Shown one piece after another: positions 23,103-31,944 of a DNA stretch of 64,000 nt. Each line of letters begins with the position of its first letter. Positions within the stretch are counted from its first letter, which is position 1. The notes beneath the pieces were generated by a model that worked only from the letters and a program-made list of their open reading frames with translations, was not told the DNA's origin and made no database searches. A program made the position numbers and the translations under genes. The stretch lies in contig CAYMLG010000010.1 of NCBI GenBank assembly GCA_964391195.1, positions 40,929 through 104,928 of the forward strand. The letters are read 5' to 3'. Source of the DNA: JAAYXE01 sp964391195 (GTDB lineage: Bacteria > Chloroflexota > Anaerolineae > Anaerolineales > UBA4823).

Positions 23103-25543
23103 TTGCAAATCTGCTGGCCCGCCTGGTCCGCTTGGTGGTACGCCGGGTGGGGGTCCGCACCCTGGCGGTTTGGGGCCTGCTGATCGCCCTGACCGCCTGC
23201 GTGATCGCCGGGCTGGCGAGCATTTTGCGGGATCTCGACCCGAGCCTGCTCATCTCGGTAAGCTTCGCCGGGCTGGCCGCCGGTTGGCTGCTCGCCGGCC
23301 CACGCTTCACCCCTCGCAGAGCGGCTACCCTGGCGTTCGTCCTGGGATTGGGCCTGGCGTTGGTTCAGGTTGGCCAGATGCACGGGCAGGTATTTGCCTT
23401 GCTGCAAGCTGCAAACCGCACCGCCCTCCAGGTCCTGGGCTGGCGCCCATTCCTCCCCTCACCCGATCCCTTCCCGGCCCTATCCGAGTTGGCCGGGCTC
23501 GGCCGGGACAGCCTGGTGATCTTGCAGCGCCTCGGCGGCTGGCTGCTCGGGCTGATCCGGAGCCGGCCCGCTTTCGACCCCATCGCCACCGCCCTGCTGT
23601 GGAGCCTGGCCCTGTGGGGGGTCTCCTTCTGGTCTGCCTGGGCGATCCGTCGCGACTACACGCCCCTGGCTGCGGTTTTTCCCGCCGGCCTCTTACTGAG
23701 CGCCAGCCTATCCGCCGCCCGCGCCTCCATCGCCGCCTTGCTCGCCATGTTGGGGCTCACCCTGCTGTTTATGGGCTGGTGGAACTACACCCGGCGGGAG
23801 TGGGTCTGGGAGCGCGACGGGGTGGATTTCTCGGAGGACGTGCGGGTAGAGGTCGGCATGGCGGTGGTCATGGTGGTTGGCGCCCTCACCTTCGCCGCGG
23901 CCCTCTCCCCGGCCTTCAGCTTGCAGCGGCTGTTCGAATTTGCCCGCCGCTTTTCCCCCGCCAACCAGGAGCAGGTGGAGGCGGTCTCCGAATCACTCGG
24001 CCTGGAACGCCAGCCCGAGCCGGTCTCCCGCCCGCTGCCAGGGTCGCCGGGCGGGGCGGGCGGCCGGGAAGCCGGTTTCGAAACGGCAGAGCAGACCAGC
24101 GGCGGGCTGTTGGCCGAGCGTTCCGGCGGCCTCCCGCGCCGGCACCTGTTGGGCTCCGGGCCTGAGCTTTCGGAAGAAGTGGTGATGCTGGTATACACCG
24201 GCGAACTGCCCCCCCTCCCGGCGCAGTTGGGGCCCGACCTCGTCGTACCGCGCTATTACTGGCGCTCGATCACCTATGACCTCTACAACGGGCGCGGCTG
24301 GCTCACCGGCCCCACCGATCTCCGCCGCTATCCCCCACAGGGGACCACGCTGGAAGGGATTCCGGAGGCGGTGAAAGTGATGACACAAGAAGTCCACCCG
24401 GTCGCCGATCTGGGTGGGATTGTGTACGCCGCCGGCGAGATCCAGCAGGTGGACAGCAGTTATACCGTCCTCTGGCGCCACCGCCCGGGCGGGCAGGACT
24501 GGATCGAGATGGACGTTTTTGGCGCCGCGATCACCACCACCGTCTACACGGCCCGCTCTATCTACACTTCCCCCGGCGCAGCCGAACTGCGGGAGGCGGG
24601 CGCCAGCTACCCGGACTGGGTCCTCAACCGTTATCTGCGCCTGCCGGAGGCCACCCCAGACCGCCTGCGCCGCCTGGCGAACGAGCTCACCGCGGCCGAA
24701 CTCACCCCCTACGACCGAGCCAAAGCCATCGAAGCCTACCTGCGCAGCTTCCCCTACTCCCTGGAGATCCCCGCTTCGCCCGAGGGCCGCGACGTAGCCG
24801 ACTACTTCCTGTTCGACTTAAAGACCGGCTACTGCGATTACTACGCCACCGCCATGGTGGTCCTCGCCCGGGCTGCCGGCCTGCCTGCCCGCCTGGCGAT
24901 CGGCTATGCGAGCGGACATTACGACCCCGTCAACGCCCGTTATGTGGTCACCGCCGCCGACGCTCACTCCTGGCCCGAGATCTTCTTCCCCGGCTTTGGG
25001 TGGGTGGCTTTCGAGCCTACCGCCGCCCTCCCCACCATCCGACCCTCTGGAACGCCCCAACTACCAGTCGTCACAGGGTCAGAAGACGACCGCCTCCTGA
25101 ACCTTCCCGACCCCGCCTTCATCCGCCAACTGTTGGTGGGAATCCTGGCTGCCGCAGGGCTGGCCCTGGCGGTTTCATTGCTCTGGTCGGCCAGTGAACC
25201 CTGGCGTTTCGCCTGGCTCTCGCCCCCATCTGCGCTGCGCCTCATCTACCGTCGCCTGGTCCGTTCCGGGCGGCGTCTCGGCGCCCCGCTGCACAAAGGC
25301 GACACTCCGGCCGAGTTTGCCGCATCCTTTGCCGCACGCCTGGAACAGTTTGCGGCCGGCCCGCGCTGGCGACGCAATCTCGAACCGGCCGCGCAAGAGG
25401 TCCGCCGCCTGACCCGCCTGTACGCCGCTTCACTCTACGCCCCCCACCCGCCTTCCCCCGCGGATCGCCGCACGGCTCTGCATCTCTGGGGCCGCCTGCG
25501 CTGGCGCCTGTGGCTGTTCTCCCTGCTTCGCCGCCGCGGCTGA
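23099..25543 (+). CDS. Membrane transglutaminase-like protein (TgpA-type, with DUF4129-like tail)
   Basis: The GTG at 23099 overlaps the DUF58 stop; upstream extension of the frame runs antiparallel to good coding and is rejected. About 814 residues. Several transmembrane helices fill residues 1-~280, and a soluble extracytoplasmic region holds the transglutaminase core. Its cysteine is in TGYCDYYATAMVVLARAAGLPARLAIGY, the His in AADAHSWPEIFFPGFGWVAFEPT, so the triad is complete. A last helix (LLVGILAAAGLALAVSLLW) and a cytoplasmic DUF4129-like tail (GDTPAEFAASFAARLEQFAAG) follow. The family resembles Pseudomonas TgpA, a periplasmic transglutaminase essential for growth; the substrate is unknown. 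Confidence 0.88.
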   Translation: MIANLLARLVRLVVRRVGVRTLAVWGLLIALTACVIAGLASILRDLDPSLLISVSFAGLAAGWLLAGPRFTPRRAATLAFVLGLGLALVQVGQMHGQVFALLQAANRTALQVLGWRPFLPSPDPFPALSELAGLGRDSLVILQRLGGWLLGLIRSRPAFDPIATALLWSLALWGVSFWSAWAIRRDYTPLAAVFPAGLLLSASLSAARASIAALLAMLGLTLLFMGWWNYTRREWVWERDGVDFSEDVRVEVGMAVVMVVGALTFAAALSPAFSLQRLFEFARRFSPANQEQVEAVSESLGLERQPEPVSRPLPGSPGGAGGREAGFETAEQTSGGLLAERSGGLPRRHLLGSGPELSEEVVMLVYTGELPPLPAQLGPDLVVPRYYWRSITYDLYNGRGWLTGPTDLRRYPPQGTTLEGIPEAVKVMTQEVHPVADLGGIVYAAGEIQQVDSSYTVLWRHRPGGQDWIEMDVFGAAITTTVYTARSIYTSPGAAELREAGASYPDWVLNRYLRLPEATPDRLRRLANELTAAELTPYDRAKAIEAYLRSFPYSLEIPASPEGRDVADYFLFDLKTGYCDYYATAMVVLARAAGLPARLAIGYASGHYDPVNARYVVTAADAHSWPEIFFPGFGWVAFEPTAALPTIRPSGTPQLPVVTGSEDDRLLNLPDPAFIRQLLVGILAAAGLALAVSLLWSASEPWRFAWLSPPSALRLIYRRLVRSGRRLGAPLHKGDTPAEFAASFAARLEQFAAGPRWRRNLEPAAQEVRRLTRLYAASLYAPHPPSPADRRTALHLWGRLRWRLWLFSLLRRRG

Positions 25544-25760
25544 GGGCCAGGGCCGTTTTTCGTCCGCTTGTAGGCCCAAAAAGGGACGCTTTTCCCAAAC
25601 TCCAGCAGGCGTTTGATGATATCATTGGGTCTCGGAGAACTGAGCTGGATCTCATAAGTGAAAACAAATAAGTTGAACAGAAGGTGACTGTGCTGGAAAG
25701 CCGCCCCCTACAGGTTGGCCCAGGTAGACTGCTGCCTATCCAGGAGATATTGATATTCGC

Positions 25761-26444
25761 ATGAAGTTATCGGTTATTATCCCTGCATACAATGAAGCCG
25801 GTACGATTGAAGAGATTCTGAGGCGGGTGCACGGCACCGGGCTCGTCCATGAAGTGATCGTGGTTGACGACGGCTCAACCGATGGGACTCGTGAAATCCT
25901 TCAGAACCGGAACATCCAGGACGGGACTCGGGTGATCTTTCACGAATGCAACCAGGGGAAAGGCGCGGCCGTCGTCACCGGTATTCGCAATGCCACCGGC
26001 GATGTCCTCCTCATCCAGGACGCCGATCTCGAATACGATCCTCGCGAGTACCCCGAGCTGCTGCGCCCGATCGAGGAGGGGCTGGCGGACGTCGTCTACG
26101 GCTCCCGCTTCCTGGGCAAGCCCCACCGGGCCACCATGTTCTGGCACCAGCTCGCCAACCAGCTCCTGACCCTGATGACCAATATCCTCTTCAACAATAT
26201 CCTGACCGATATGGAGACGGGCTACAAAGTCTTCCGCAGCCACGTCGTCCAGGACATGAACATAAAGGCCCGGAGTTTCGATTTCGAGCCCGAATTTACC
26301 GCCAAGGTGTTGAAGAAGAAAGTCCGCGTCTTCGAAGTGCCCATCAGCTTCAACCCTCGCGATTACGAGGATGGCAAAAAGATCAAGCTGAAAGATGCCT
26401 TTATCGCCGTCTGGACCTTGTTGAAATACCGCTTCGTCGACTGA
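25761..26444 (+). CDS. Family 2 glycosyltransferase, dolichol-phosphate mannosyltransferase-like
   Basis: 227 residues, a compact GT-A fold: VIIPAYNEAGTIEEILRRV, VIVVDDGSTDGTREIL (nucleotide-binding Asp pair), LIQDADLEYDPREYPELLRPI (DxD-like metal motif) and VYGSRFLG. This matches DPM1-type synthases that load a sugar from a nucleotide donor on to a polyprenyl phosphate at the inner membrane face. No membrane helix at the C-terminus, so it would act as a peripheral enzyme. Product would feed lipid-linked sugar-dependent enzymes such as the GT39-like proteins at the left end of the window (inference). The start follows CCAGGAG with rather long spacing. Confidence 0.88.
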   Translation: MKLSVIIPAYNEAGTIEEILRRVHGTGLVHEVIVVDDGSTDGTREILQNRNIQDGTRVIFHECNQGKGAAVVTGIRNATGDVLLIQDADLEYDPREYPELLRPIEEGLADVVYGSRFLGKPHRATMFWHQLANQLLTLMTNILFNNILTDMETGYKVFRSHVVQDMNIKARSFDFEPEFTAKVLKKKVRVFEVPISFNPRDYEDGKKIKLKDAFIAVWTLLKYRFVD

Positions 26445-26475
26445 CGTAAAAGCACTCAGCCTGGTTTTCTCGTCG

Positions 26476-26504
26476 TTGTTAAAGAAACCTCATCCCCCTA
26501 TAAG
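26476..26504 (+). promoter_or_regulatory. Candidate promoter of the aromatic degradation operon
   Basis: TTGTTA (26476-26481), 17-base spacer, TATAAG (26499-26504), about 75 bases before the first gene of the cluster. A second weak -10-like TACAAT and TATACT follow within 30 bases. Confidence 0.45.
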
Positions 26505-26579
26505 GTAATTCGGGTACAATAAGTTATACTAAACACAGCACCGTCGACCGGATCAGCACGACACAGGGAGGGTATTTGC

Positions 26580-27482
26580 GTGACCGATCGTCGATTTACG
26601 GGCCAGGACCCCGGCCAGTTCAATTTTCAATGCATCCGCTACGAAAAATCCAATCAGCGGGCGACCATCACCTTCAACCGTCCTGAAGTGCTCAACGCGG
26701 TCAATTGGGATATGCTGCGGGAGCTCAACCTGGCCTTCAAAGACGCCAGTTGGGATGACTCGGTGGCCGTTATTGTGCTCACCGGCGCCGGCGACCGGGC
26801 TTTTTGCACCGGCGCCGACCTCAAAGAACAAGAGCAGTTCCTCGAACGCCCCCGCGATTACTGGAAGTGGATGGGTGAGTTCATCGAATGCCATGAGCGG
26901 TTGCGGAATATCGGCAAACCGACCCTCGCCCGCCTGAACGGGATCGTGGTGGGCGGCGGGAATGAGTTTAACATGAGCTGCGACCTGGCGGTTGCGGCCG
27001 ACGATATTTACATCCGCCAGGTGGGCACCAGCCACGGCAGCGTCGCCCTGGCCGGCGCCACCCAGTTCCTGCCGCTGATCGTCGGCGACCGGCGGGCGCG
27101 CGAGATCTTGTTCCTCAACGAAGAGATCCCGGCCCAGAAGGCCCTCGAATGGGGGCTGGTCAACTGGGTGACCCCCCGGGCGGAGCTCGACGCCAAGGTT
27201 GACGAGGTTGTCGCCAAGCTGATCGCCAAGTTCCCCGAGAAGACCCGCTACACCAAACAGCAGCTCAACTTCTGGCGCGATCTGAGCTGGCACCTGACCA
27301 TCGGTCACGGTCGCGATTGGTTGGCCATCCACAACACCAGCCCCGAAACCTGGGAAGGCGTCCGCTCCTTCAACCAGAAGCGCCCCCCCGACTACTCCGC
27401 TATTCGCCGCCGCTGGGCTGAAGATCAGGGCCCCGAGTGGCTGGACGGCAGTCCACCGGCGGTGGACGAGCCATCATCCTGA
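26580..27482 (+). CDS. Crotonase-family protein, MenB/BadI-like, in the phenylacetate cluster
   Basis: 300 residues from a GTG start preceded by AGGGAGGG. The crotonase core is clear: FNRPEVLNAVNWDM, FCTGADLKEQEQF, GIVVGGGNEFNMSCDLAVAADDIYIRQVGTSHGSVALAGATQFLPLIVGDRRAREILFL. The hydratase Glu of CELA-type enzymes is at GNEF, but the second Glu position reads SHGS/ALAG, as in MenB, BadI and 6-oxocyclohexene-carbonyl-CoA hydrolase, which catalyse ring closure or ring opening. It also has a C-terminal extension of about 50 residues. Position next to an aldehyde dehydrogenase and PaaABCD suggests the PaaG isomerase step or the ring-opening hydrolysis of oxepin-CoA; neither can be decided from sequence. 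Confidence 0.8.
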   Translation: MTDRRFTGQDPGQFNFQCIRYEKSNQRATITFNRPEVLNAVNWDMLRELNLAFKDASWDDSVAVIVLTGAGDRAFCTGADLKEQEQFLERPRDYWKWMGEFIECHERLRNIGKPTLARLNGIVVGGGNEFNMSCDLAVAADDIYIRQVGTSHGSVALAGATQFLPLIVGDRRAREILFLNEEIPAQKALEWGLVNWVTPRAELDAKVDEVVAKLIAKFPEKTRYTKQQLNFWRDLSWHLTIGHGRDWLAIHNTSPETWEGVRSFNQKRPPDYSAIRRRWAEDQGPEWLDGSPPAVDEPSS

Positions 27483-27502
27483 ACCTTTTGGAGAGAGCAC
27501 CT

Positions 27503-29011
27503 ATGGTCATGACTTTACCCCCCGACATACAACTCCAGGAGAGCACCCTGGCGTTTCTGCGAACAGGCCCCAAGAAGCTGTTCATCAACGGCCAATGGGA
27601 GGACGCGATCGACGGGCAGACCTTCCCGACGATCAACCCGGCGACCGGGGAAGAGCTCGCCCAAATCGCCCTGGCCGGCCGGGAGGATGTCTCCCGGGCC
27701 GCTCATGCCGCCCGCGCAGCCCTGTACAACGGCCCCTGGGGGAAGATGAGCGGCGAGGAGCGCGGCAGCTACCTGTGGAAGCTGGCGGATCTGATCGACC
27801 GCCACGCCGACGAGCTGGCCGAGCTCGAAACCCTGGACAACGGCAAGCCCTTGCGAGTTTCGCGCCGGGGCGATCTCCCCGCCGTCAGCCGCCATTTCCG
27901 CTATTTTGCCGGTTGGGCCGGCAAGCTCGAAGGCTCAACTGTGCCCACCTCCATGCCCAACCAGTTCGTTTATACCCTGCGCGAGCCGGTCGGAGTGGTC
28001 GGCCTGATCATCCCCTGGAACTTCCCCTTGCTGATGGCGGCCTGGAAACTGGCCCCCGCCCTGGCCTGCGGGAACACCGTCATCCTCAAGCCCGCCGAGG
28101 AGACCCCGCTGACCGCCCTGCGCCTGGGCGAGCTCATCCAGGAAGCGGGTTTCCCGGACGGCGTGATCAACATCCTCACCGGCCCCGGCGAGCCCACCGG
28201 CGCAGCCATCACCTCCAGCCTGGCTGTGGATAAAGTGGCCTTCACCGGCTCGACTGAAGTCGGCCGCAAGGTGCTCGAAGCCGCGGCGAAAAGCAATCTC
28301 AAAAAAGTCAGCCTGGAATTGGGCGGGAAATCCCCCAACATCATCTTCGCCGATGCCAACCTGGGCAAGGCCATCAAAGGCGCCAATTGGGCGGTGTTCA
28401 GCACCGCCGGGCAAGAGTGTGTCGCCGGTTCCCGGCTCTTCGTTGAGCGGCCGGTGTACGAACAGGTCGTCGAGGGGCTGAAGAACGAAGCCCAGAAGAT
28501 TCGCGTGGGCAATGGGTTCGCACCCCGCGTCCACATCGGCCCCCTGATCAGCGAACAACAACTGCAGCGGGTGATGGGCTATATCGAGAGCGGGGGCCAG
28601 GGCGCCCAACTGGTGACCGGCGGAGAGCGCCTGGGCGGCGAGCTGCAGAACGGCTACTTCCTCTCCCCCACCATCTTCGCCCACGAAGACGATAACCTGG
28701 AGCTCGTCCAGGAGGAGATTTTCGGCCCCGTGGTCGCCGTCACCCCCTTCGATGATTGGGATGAGCTCGTCATGCGCGCCAATTCCACTCGCTACGGCCT
28801 GGCTGCCGGCATCTGGACCGAGAACCTGAGCAAGGCTCACCGCTTTGCCCATGCCGTGAGCGCCGGCACCGTGTGGATCAACGGCTACGGCATGTTCGAC
28901 CCCGCGGCGCCTTTCGGTGGCACCAAGCAGAGCGGCTTTGGGCGTGAGATGGGCAAAGAGGCCCTCGACCTGTACACCCAGGTCAAGACCGTGTGGGTCG
29001 GCCTGGCCTGA
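27503..29011 (+). CDS. NAD(P)-dependent aldehyde dehydrogenase
   Basis: 502 residues from the ATG at 27503, with GGAGAGAG upstream; a longer frame back to 27437 overlaps the previous gene and lacks a ribosome site. Standard ALDH signature: NPATGEELAQIAL, GLIIPWNFPLLMAAWKLAPALACGNTV, catalytic Glu in ELGGKSPNIIF, catalytic Cys in TAGQECVAGSRLF, and FGPVVAVTPF. It lacks the MaoC-like hydratase domain of E. coli PaaZ. Context suggests it oxidises the semialdehyde formed by oxepin-CoA ring opening, leaving hydrolysis to the crotonase upstream; this division of labour is inference. A general betaine/phenylacetaldehyde-type substrate is an alternative. Confidence 0.9.
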   Translation: MVMTLPPDIQLQESTLAFLRTGPKKLFINGQWEDAIDGQTFPTINPATGEELAQIALAGREDVSRAAHAARAALYNGPWGKMSGEERGSYLWKLADLIDRHADELAELETLDNGKPLRVSRRGDLPAVSRHFRYFAGWAGKLEGSTVPTSMPNQFVYTLREPVGVVGLIIPWNFPLLMAAWKLAPALACGNTVILKPAEETPLTALRLGELIQEAGFPDGVINILTGPGEPTGAAITSSLAVDKVAFTGSTEVGRKVLEAAAKSNLKKVSLELGGKSPNIIFADANLGKAIKGANWAVFSTAGQECVAGSRLFVERPVYEQVVEGLKNEAQKIRVGNGFAPRVHIGPLISEQQLQRVMGYIESGGQGAQLVTGGERLGGELQNGYFLSPTIFAHEDDNLELVQEEIFGPVVAVTPFDDWDELVMRANSTRYGLAAGIWTENLSKAHRFAHAVSAGTVWINGYGMFDPAAPFGGTKQSGFGREMGKEALDLYTQVKTVWVGLA

Positions 29012-29034
29012 TCGTTAGTAAAGTGAGAGAGCAT

Positions 29035-30009
29035 ATGGTTGGCAGTGTGATCGAAGAGAAACAGAAGCAGCAGGAAGATGAAACCCGCTTACGAGAGTTC
29101 GAAGCGCGCATCGCCCGCGGTGAAAAGATCGAGCCCGGGGATTGGATGCCGCCCGAATACCGGCGCCAGCTCATCCGCATGATTTCCCAGCACGCCCACA
29201 GCGAAATCGTCGGTATGCTCCCCGAAGGCGCCTGGATCACCCGCGCTCCCACCCTGCGCCGCAAGATGATTCTGCTGGCAAAAGTGCAGGACGAGGCCGG
29301 GCACGGGCAGTATCTGTACCACGCCGCCGAGACTCTGGGAGTAACCCGGGAGGAGATGATCGACGCCCTGCTCTCCGGCGCCGCCAAATACTCGAACGTG
29401 TTCAACTATCCCACCCTGAATTATGCCGATGTGGGCGTGATCGGCTACCTGGTCGACTTCGCTGCCATCCTCAATCAGACCATGCTGGCCCGCTGTTCGT
29501 ATGGCCCCTACTCCCGCGCCATGGTTCGCATCTGCGCCGAAGAGAACTTCCACAAGAAGCAAGGGCAAGACCTGGTGATCCGCATGGCGCAGGGCACCCC
29601 ACGGCAGAAGGCGATGGTGCAGGATGCCATCAACCGTTGGTGGTGGCCCACGCTGATGATGTTTGGGCCGCACGACACCGACTCCCCCAACAGCGCGGTC
29701 CTCATCCGCTGGGGGATCAAGACCAAGACCAACGACGAACTGCGCCAGGAGTTTGTGACCAAGATCATCCCCGAGCTCCACGCCTTGGGGTTGAGCGTCC
29801 CAGATCCGGACCTGCGCTATGACGAGGGCACCGGCGCCTGGATCCACGGACCGATCGACTGGGACGAGTTCTGGCGAGTGATCAAGGGCCAGGGGCCGTG
29901 CAATAAGGAGCGCATGGAAGCCCGCCAACAGGCCCACGAGAACGGGCGCTGGGTGCGTGAAGCCCTGGCTGCCTACGCCCAAAAGCAAGCTGCGAAGGGG
30001 ACCGGTTAA
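29035..30009 (+). CDS. paaA: Phenylacetyl-CoA epoxidase catalytic subunit PaaA
   Basis: 324 residues from the ATG at 29035 (GTGAGAGAG upstream). Ferritin-like diiron oxygenase: PPEYRRQLIRMISQHAHSEIVGM and LLAKVQDEAGHGQYLYHAAETLG hold the first E and ExxH set, CAEENFHKKQG the second. All four iron-ligand carboxylates and histidines expected for PaaA are recognisable. With PaaC it forms the oxygenase that makes the ring-1,2-epoxide of phenylacetyl-CoA using O2 and electrons. Length is slightly above E. coli PaaA because of N- and C-terminal tails. Followed by paaB after 2 bases. Confidence 0.95.
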   Translation: MVGSVIEEKQKQQEDETRLREFEARIARGEKIEPGDWMPPEYRRQLIRMISQHAHSEIVGMLPEGAWITRAPTLRRKMILLAKVQDEAGHGQYLYHAAETLGVTREEMIDALLSGAAKYSNVFNYPTLNYADVGVIGYLVDFAAILNQTMLARCSYGPYSRAMVRICAEENFHKKQGQDLVIRMAQGTPRQKAMVQDAINRWWWPTLMMFGPHDTDSPNSAVLIRWGIKTKTNDELRQEFVTKIIPELHALGLSVPDPDLRYDEGTGAWIHGPIDWDEFWRVIKGQGPCNKERMEARQQAHENGRWVREALAAYAQKQAAKGTG

Positions 30010-30011
30010 CG

Positions 30012-30542
30012 ATGGACACCCAATGGCCCCGATTTGAAGTCTTCGTCCAGGAGAAGCCCGGCGCCCCCTACATGGATGCCGGCTCCGTTCACGCCTCGGA
30101 CATCGAGCTGGCATTGCTCAACGCCCGCGACGTCTTCGCCCGGCGACCGGAGGCCGTGGGCATGTGGGTCGTCCCCGCCGGGGCGATCTTCTCCCGCACC
30201 GCCCAGGAGCTCGAGGCGCAGCCGGGACTGCTCGCGGTCTCAACCGATGAGGCCGCGGCGGAAGAGGAGTACGAAGTGTTCTGCAAGTCCAAATCCGCCG
30301 GGACCCAGACCTGGGTAGGCCGGGTGACCGCCGCCTCGCCCGAACAGGCCCTGGCCCGGGGCGTGCTGGCCTTCAGCGGGGACCGGCCCCCCTTCGCCTG
30401 GTGGGTGTTCCCCCGCAGGCAGGTGCTCGCCAGCGATCCGGAAGACGTCGACAGCCTGTTCGCCCCCGCTCGCGAGAAGACCTTCCGCCTCTCGTCAGAC
30501 TTCAAGACCGTCACCGCCATGCGGGAGATCACCTCCGGTTGA
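30012..30542 (+). CDS. paaB: Phenylacetyl-CoA epoxidase subunit PaaB, tandem-duplicated
   Basis: 176 residues, nearly twice the ~95 of E. coli PaaB. Two PaaB-like units are visible: residues ~6-60 (WPRFEVFVQEKPGAPYMDAG, ALLNARDVFARR, MWVVPAGAI) and ~85-140 (EEYEVFCKSKSAGTQTWVGR, ALARGVLAFSGD, WWVFPRRQV), the second continuing into the usual C-terminal tail (FRLSSDFKTVTAMREI). PaaB bridges oxygenase heterodimers in the PaaABCE complex. A fused double unit could replace two PaaB chains. Start 2 bases after the paaA stop. Confidence 0.9.
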   Translation: MDTQWPRFEVFVQEKPGAPYMDAGSVHASDIELALLNARDVFARRPEAVGMWVVPAGAIFSRTAQELEAQPGLLAVSTDEAAAEEEYEVFCKSKSAGTQTWVGRVTAASPEQALARGVLAFSGDRPPFAWWVFPRRQVLASDPEDVDSLFAPAREKTFRLSSDFKTVTAMREITSG

Positions 30543-30619
30543 GCAAGGGCCGCAAAATACGCAGTTCAGGCCAGGCATGCCGCTCAGCCGGGAACACAAA
30601 CACAGGAGCGCTTTCATCC

Positions 30620-31384
30620 ATGGAAAAACACCTGCGTGAAGCCTTATCCGCCCAACTGCTCGCTATGGGCGACGACGAATACCTCCTCGGCCACCGCAAT
30701 TCCGAGTGGTGCGGTCACGCCCCCATCCTGGAAGAGGATATCGCCTTCGCCAACCTGGCCCTCGACGAAATCGGCCACGCCGCGCAGTGGTACACCTTGC
30801 TGGCGGACCTGCTCGGCGAAGACCCCGAGCGCTATCCCGACCGGTTGGTCTTCCTCAGAGATCCGTCCGCGTTCCGCTGCGTGCAGATGGTCGAACTGCC
30901 CAACGGTGACTGGGCCCACTCCATGCTGCGCCAATACCTGTTCGATGAAACCGAGGCCGTGCGCCTGGCGGCCCTGGTGAGCAGCCGCTATCCCCCCCTG
31001 GCGGAGGCGGCGGCAAAAATCCGCAAAGAAGAGCTCTACCACCGCCGCCACACCTCGGCCTGGATCCGGCGCCTGGGCCTGGGGACGGACGAGAGTCACG
31101 CCCGCTTGCAGGCGGCCCTGGATACCCTCTGGCCTTACACCCCCCAATTGTTCGCCCCCTTGGCCCAGGAGCCGGCCCTGGTTGCAGCCGGGTTCGTGGC
31201 CGATTCACAGGAACTGCGCCGCAGTTGGGAAGCGGCCGTCCTCCCCTTGCTGCGCGAATGTGAGCTCGCGGTCCCGTCCGGGCCCGGGCTCGCCATAGAG
31301 CGCAGCCAGCACACCGCCCACCTGCCGGTGCTGGTGGCCGATATGCAGTCGGTCGCTCGCCTGGAGCCCGAATCTCGCTGGTAA
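30620..31384 (+). CDS. paaC: Phenylacetyl-CoA epoxidase structural subunit PaaC
   Basis: 254 residues from the ATG at 30620, preceded by CAGGAGC; a longer frame from 30401 runs through paaB and is rejected. Ferritin-like fold: LLAMGDDEYLLGHRNSEWCGHAPILEEDIAFANLALDEIGHAAQWY and IRKEELYHRRHTSAWIRRLG. PaaC lacks a functional diiron site in E. coli and stabilises PaaA. The ligand-like Glu and His residues are largely retained here, so an iron site cannot be excluded from sequence alone. A 77-base gap with no feature separates it from paaB. Confidence 0.93.
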   Translation: MEKHLREALSAQLLAMGDDEYLLGHRNSEWCGHAPILEEDIAFANLALDEIGHAAQWYTLLADLLGEDPERYPDRLVFLRDPSAFRCVQMVELPNGDWAHSMLRQYLFDETEAVRLAALVSSRYPPLAEAAAKIRKEELYHRRHTSAWIRRLGLGTDESHARLQAALDTLWPYTPQLFAPLAQEPALVAAGFVADSQELRRSWEAAVLPLLRECELAVPSGPGLAIERSQHTAHLPVLVADMQSVARLEPESRW

Positions 31385-31394
31385 GGACCGTCCG

Positions 31395-31880
31395 ATGAGT
31401 GCGCTGTCAGTTCAACAAGTCTGGGACCTGCTCGAAGAAGTCAAAGACCCCGAAATTCCGGTGGTCTCCGTGGTTGAGATGGGTATCGTCCGCCGGGTGG
31501 AGGTGCAGGGCGATGAGGTACGGGTGACCATCACCCCCACGTTCAGCGGCTGCCCTGCCCTGGACTTCATGCGCCGGGAGATCCAGGCCCGGATTGAGCA
31601 GGCCGGGGCCGGGCAGGTGAGCGTCGAACTCAGCAACAACCCTCCCTGGAGCAGCGACGACCTGTCCCCCTCCGCCCGCCGCAAGCTGAAAGAATTCGGC
31701 CTGGCGCCCCCGCCCAGCACGTCCGGCGGCCTGGAGCTGGCCCTGCTGGACGTCGTCCGCTGCCCGTACTGCGATTCAGAGGACACCGTCTTGAAGAACA
31801 GCTTTGGCCCCACCCTGTGCCGGGCAATTTATGTCTGCAACGCCTGCCGGCAGCCTTTCGAGCAGTTCAAACCTCTATGA
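31395..31880 (+). CDS. paaD: PaaD, Fe-S assembly-type protein of the phenylacetate cluster
   Basis: 161 residues. The N-terminal MIP18/DUF59 domain (LLEEVKDPEIPVVSVVEMGIVRRVEV, FSGCPALDFMRREI) is followed by a C-terminal four-cysteine zinc/iron motif (CPYCDSEDT...CRAIYVCNAC). PaaD helps mature the oxygenase system in other bacteria. Order A-B-C-D is canonical. The next gene is normally paaE, the FAD/2Fe-2S reductase, but here it is replaced by an EthD-domain protein. GGACCGTCCG precedes the ATG 10 bases after paaC. Confidence 0.93.
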   Translation: MSALSVQQVWDLLEEVKDPEIPVVSVVEMGIVRRVEVQGDEVRVTITPTFSGCPALDFMRREIQARIEQAGAGQVSVELSNNPPWSSDDLSPSARRKLKEFGLAPPPSTSGGLELALLDVVRCPYCDSEDTVLKNSFGPTLCRAIYVCNACRQPFEQFKPL

Positions 31881-31944
31881 GGCTTTCAGCATCGTCCATG
31901 GTTCCGATCCCTGTATCCGCTCTGGTTTGCGAAAGGAGAATCAC

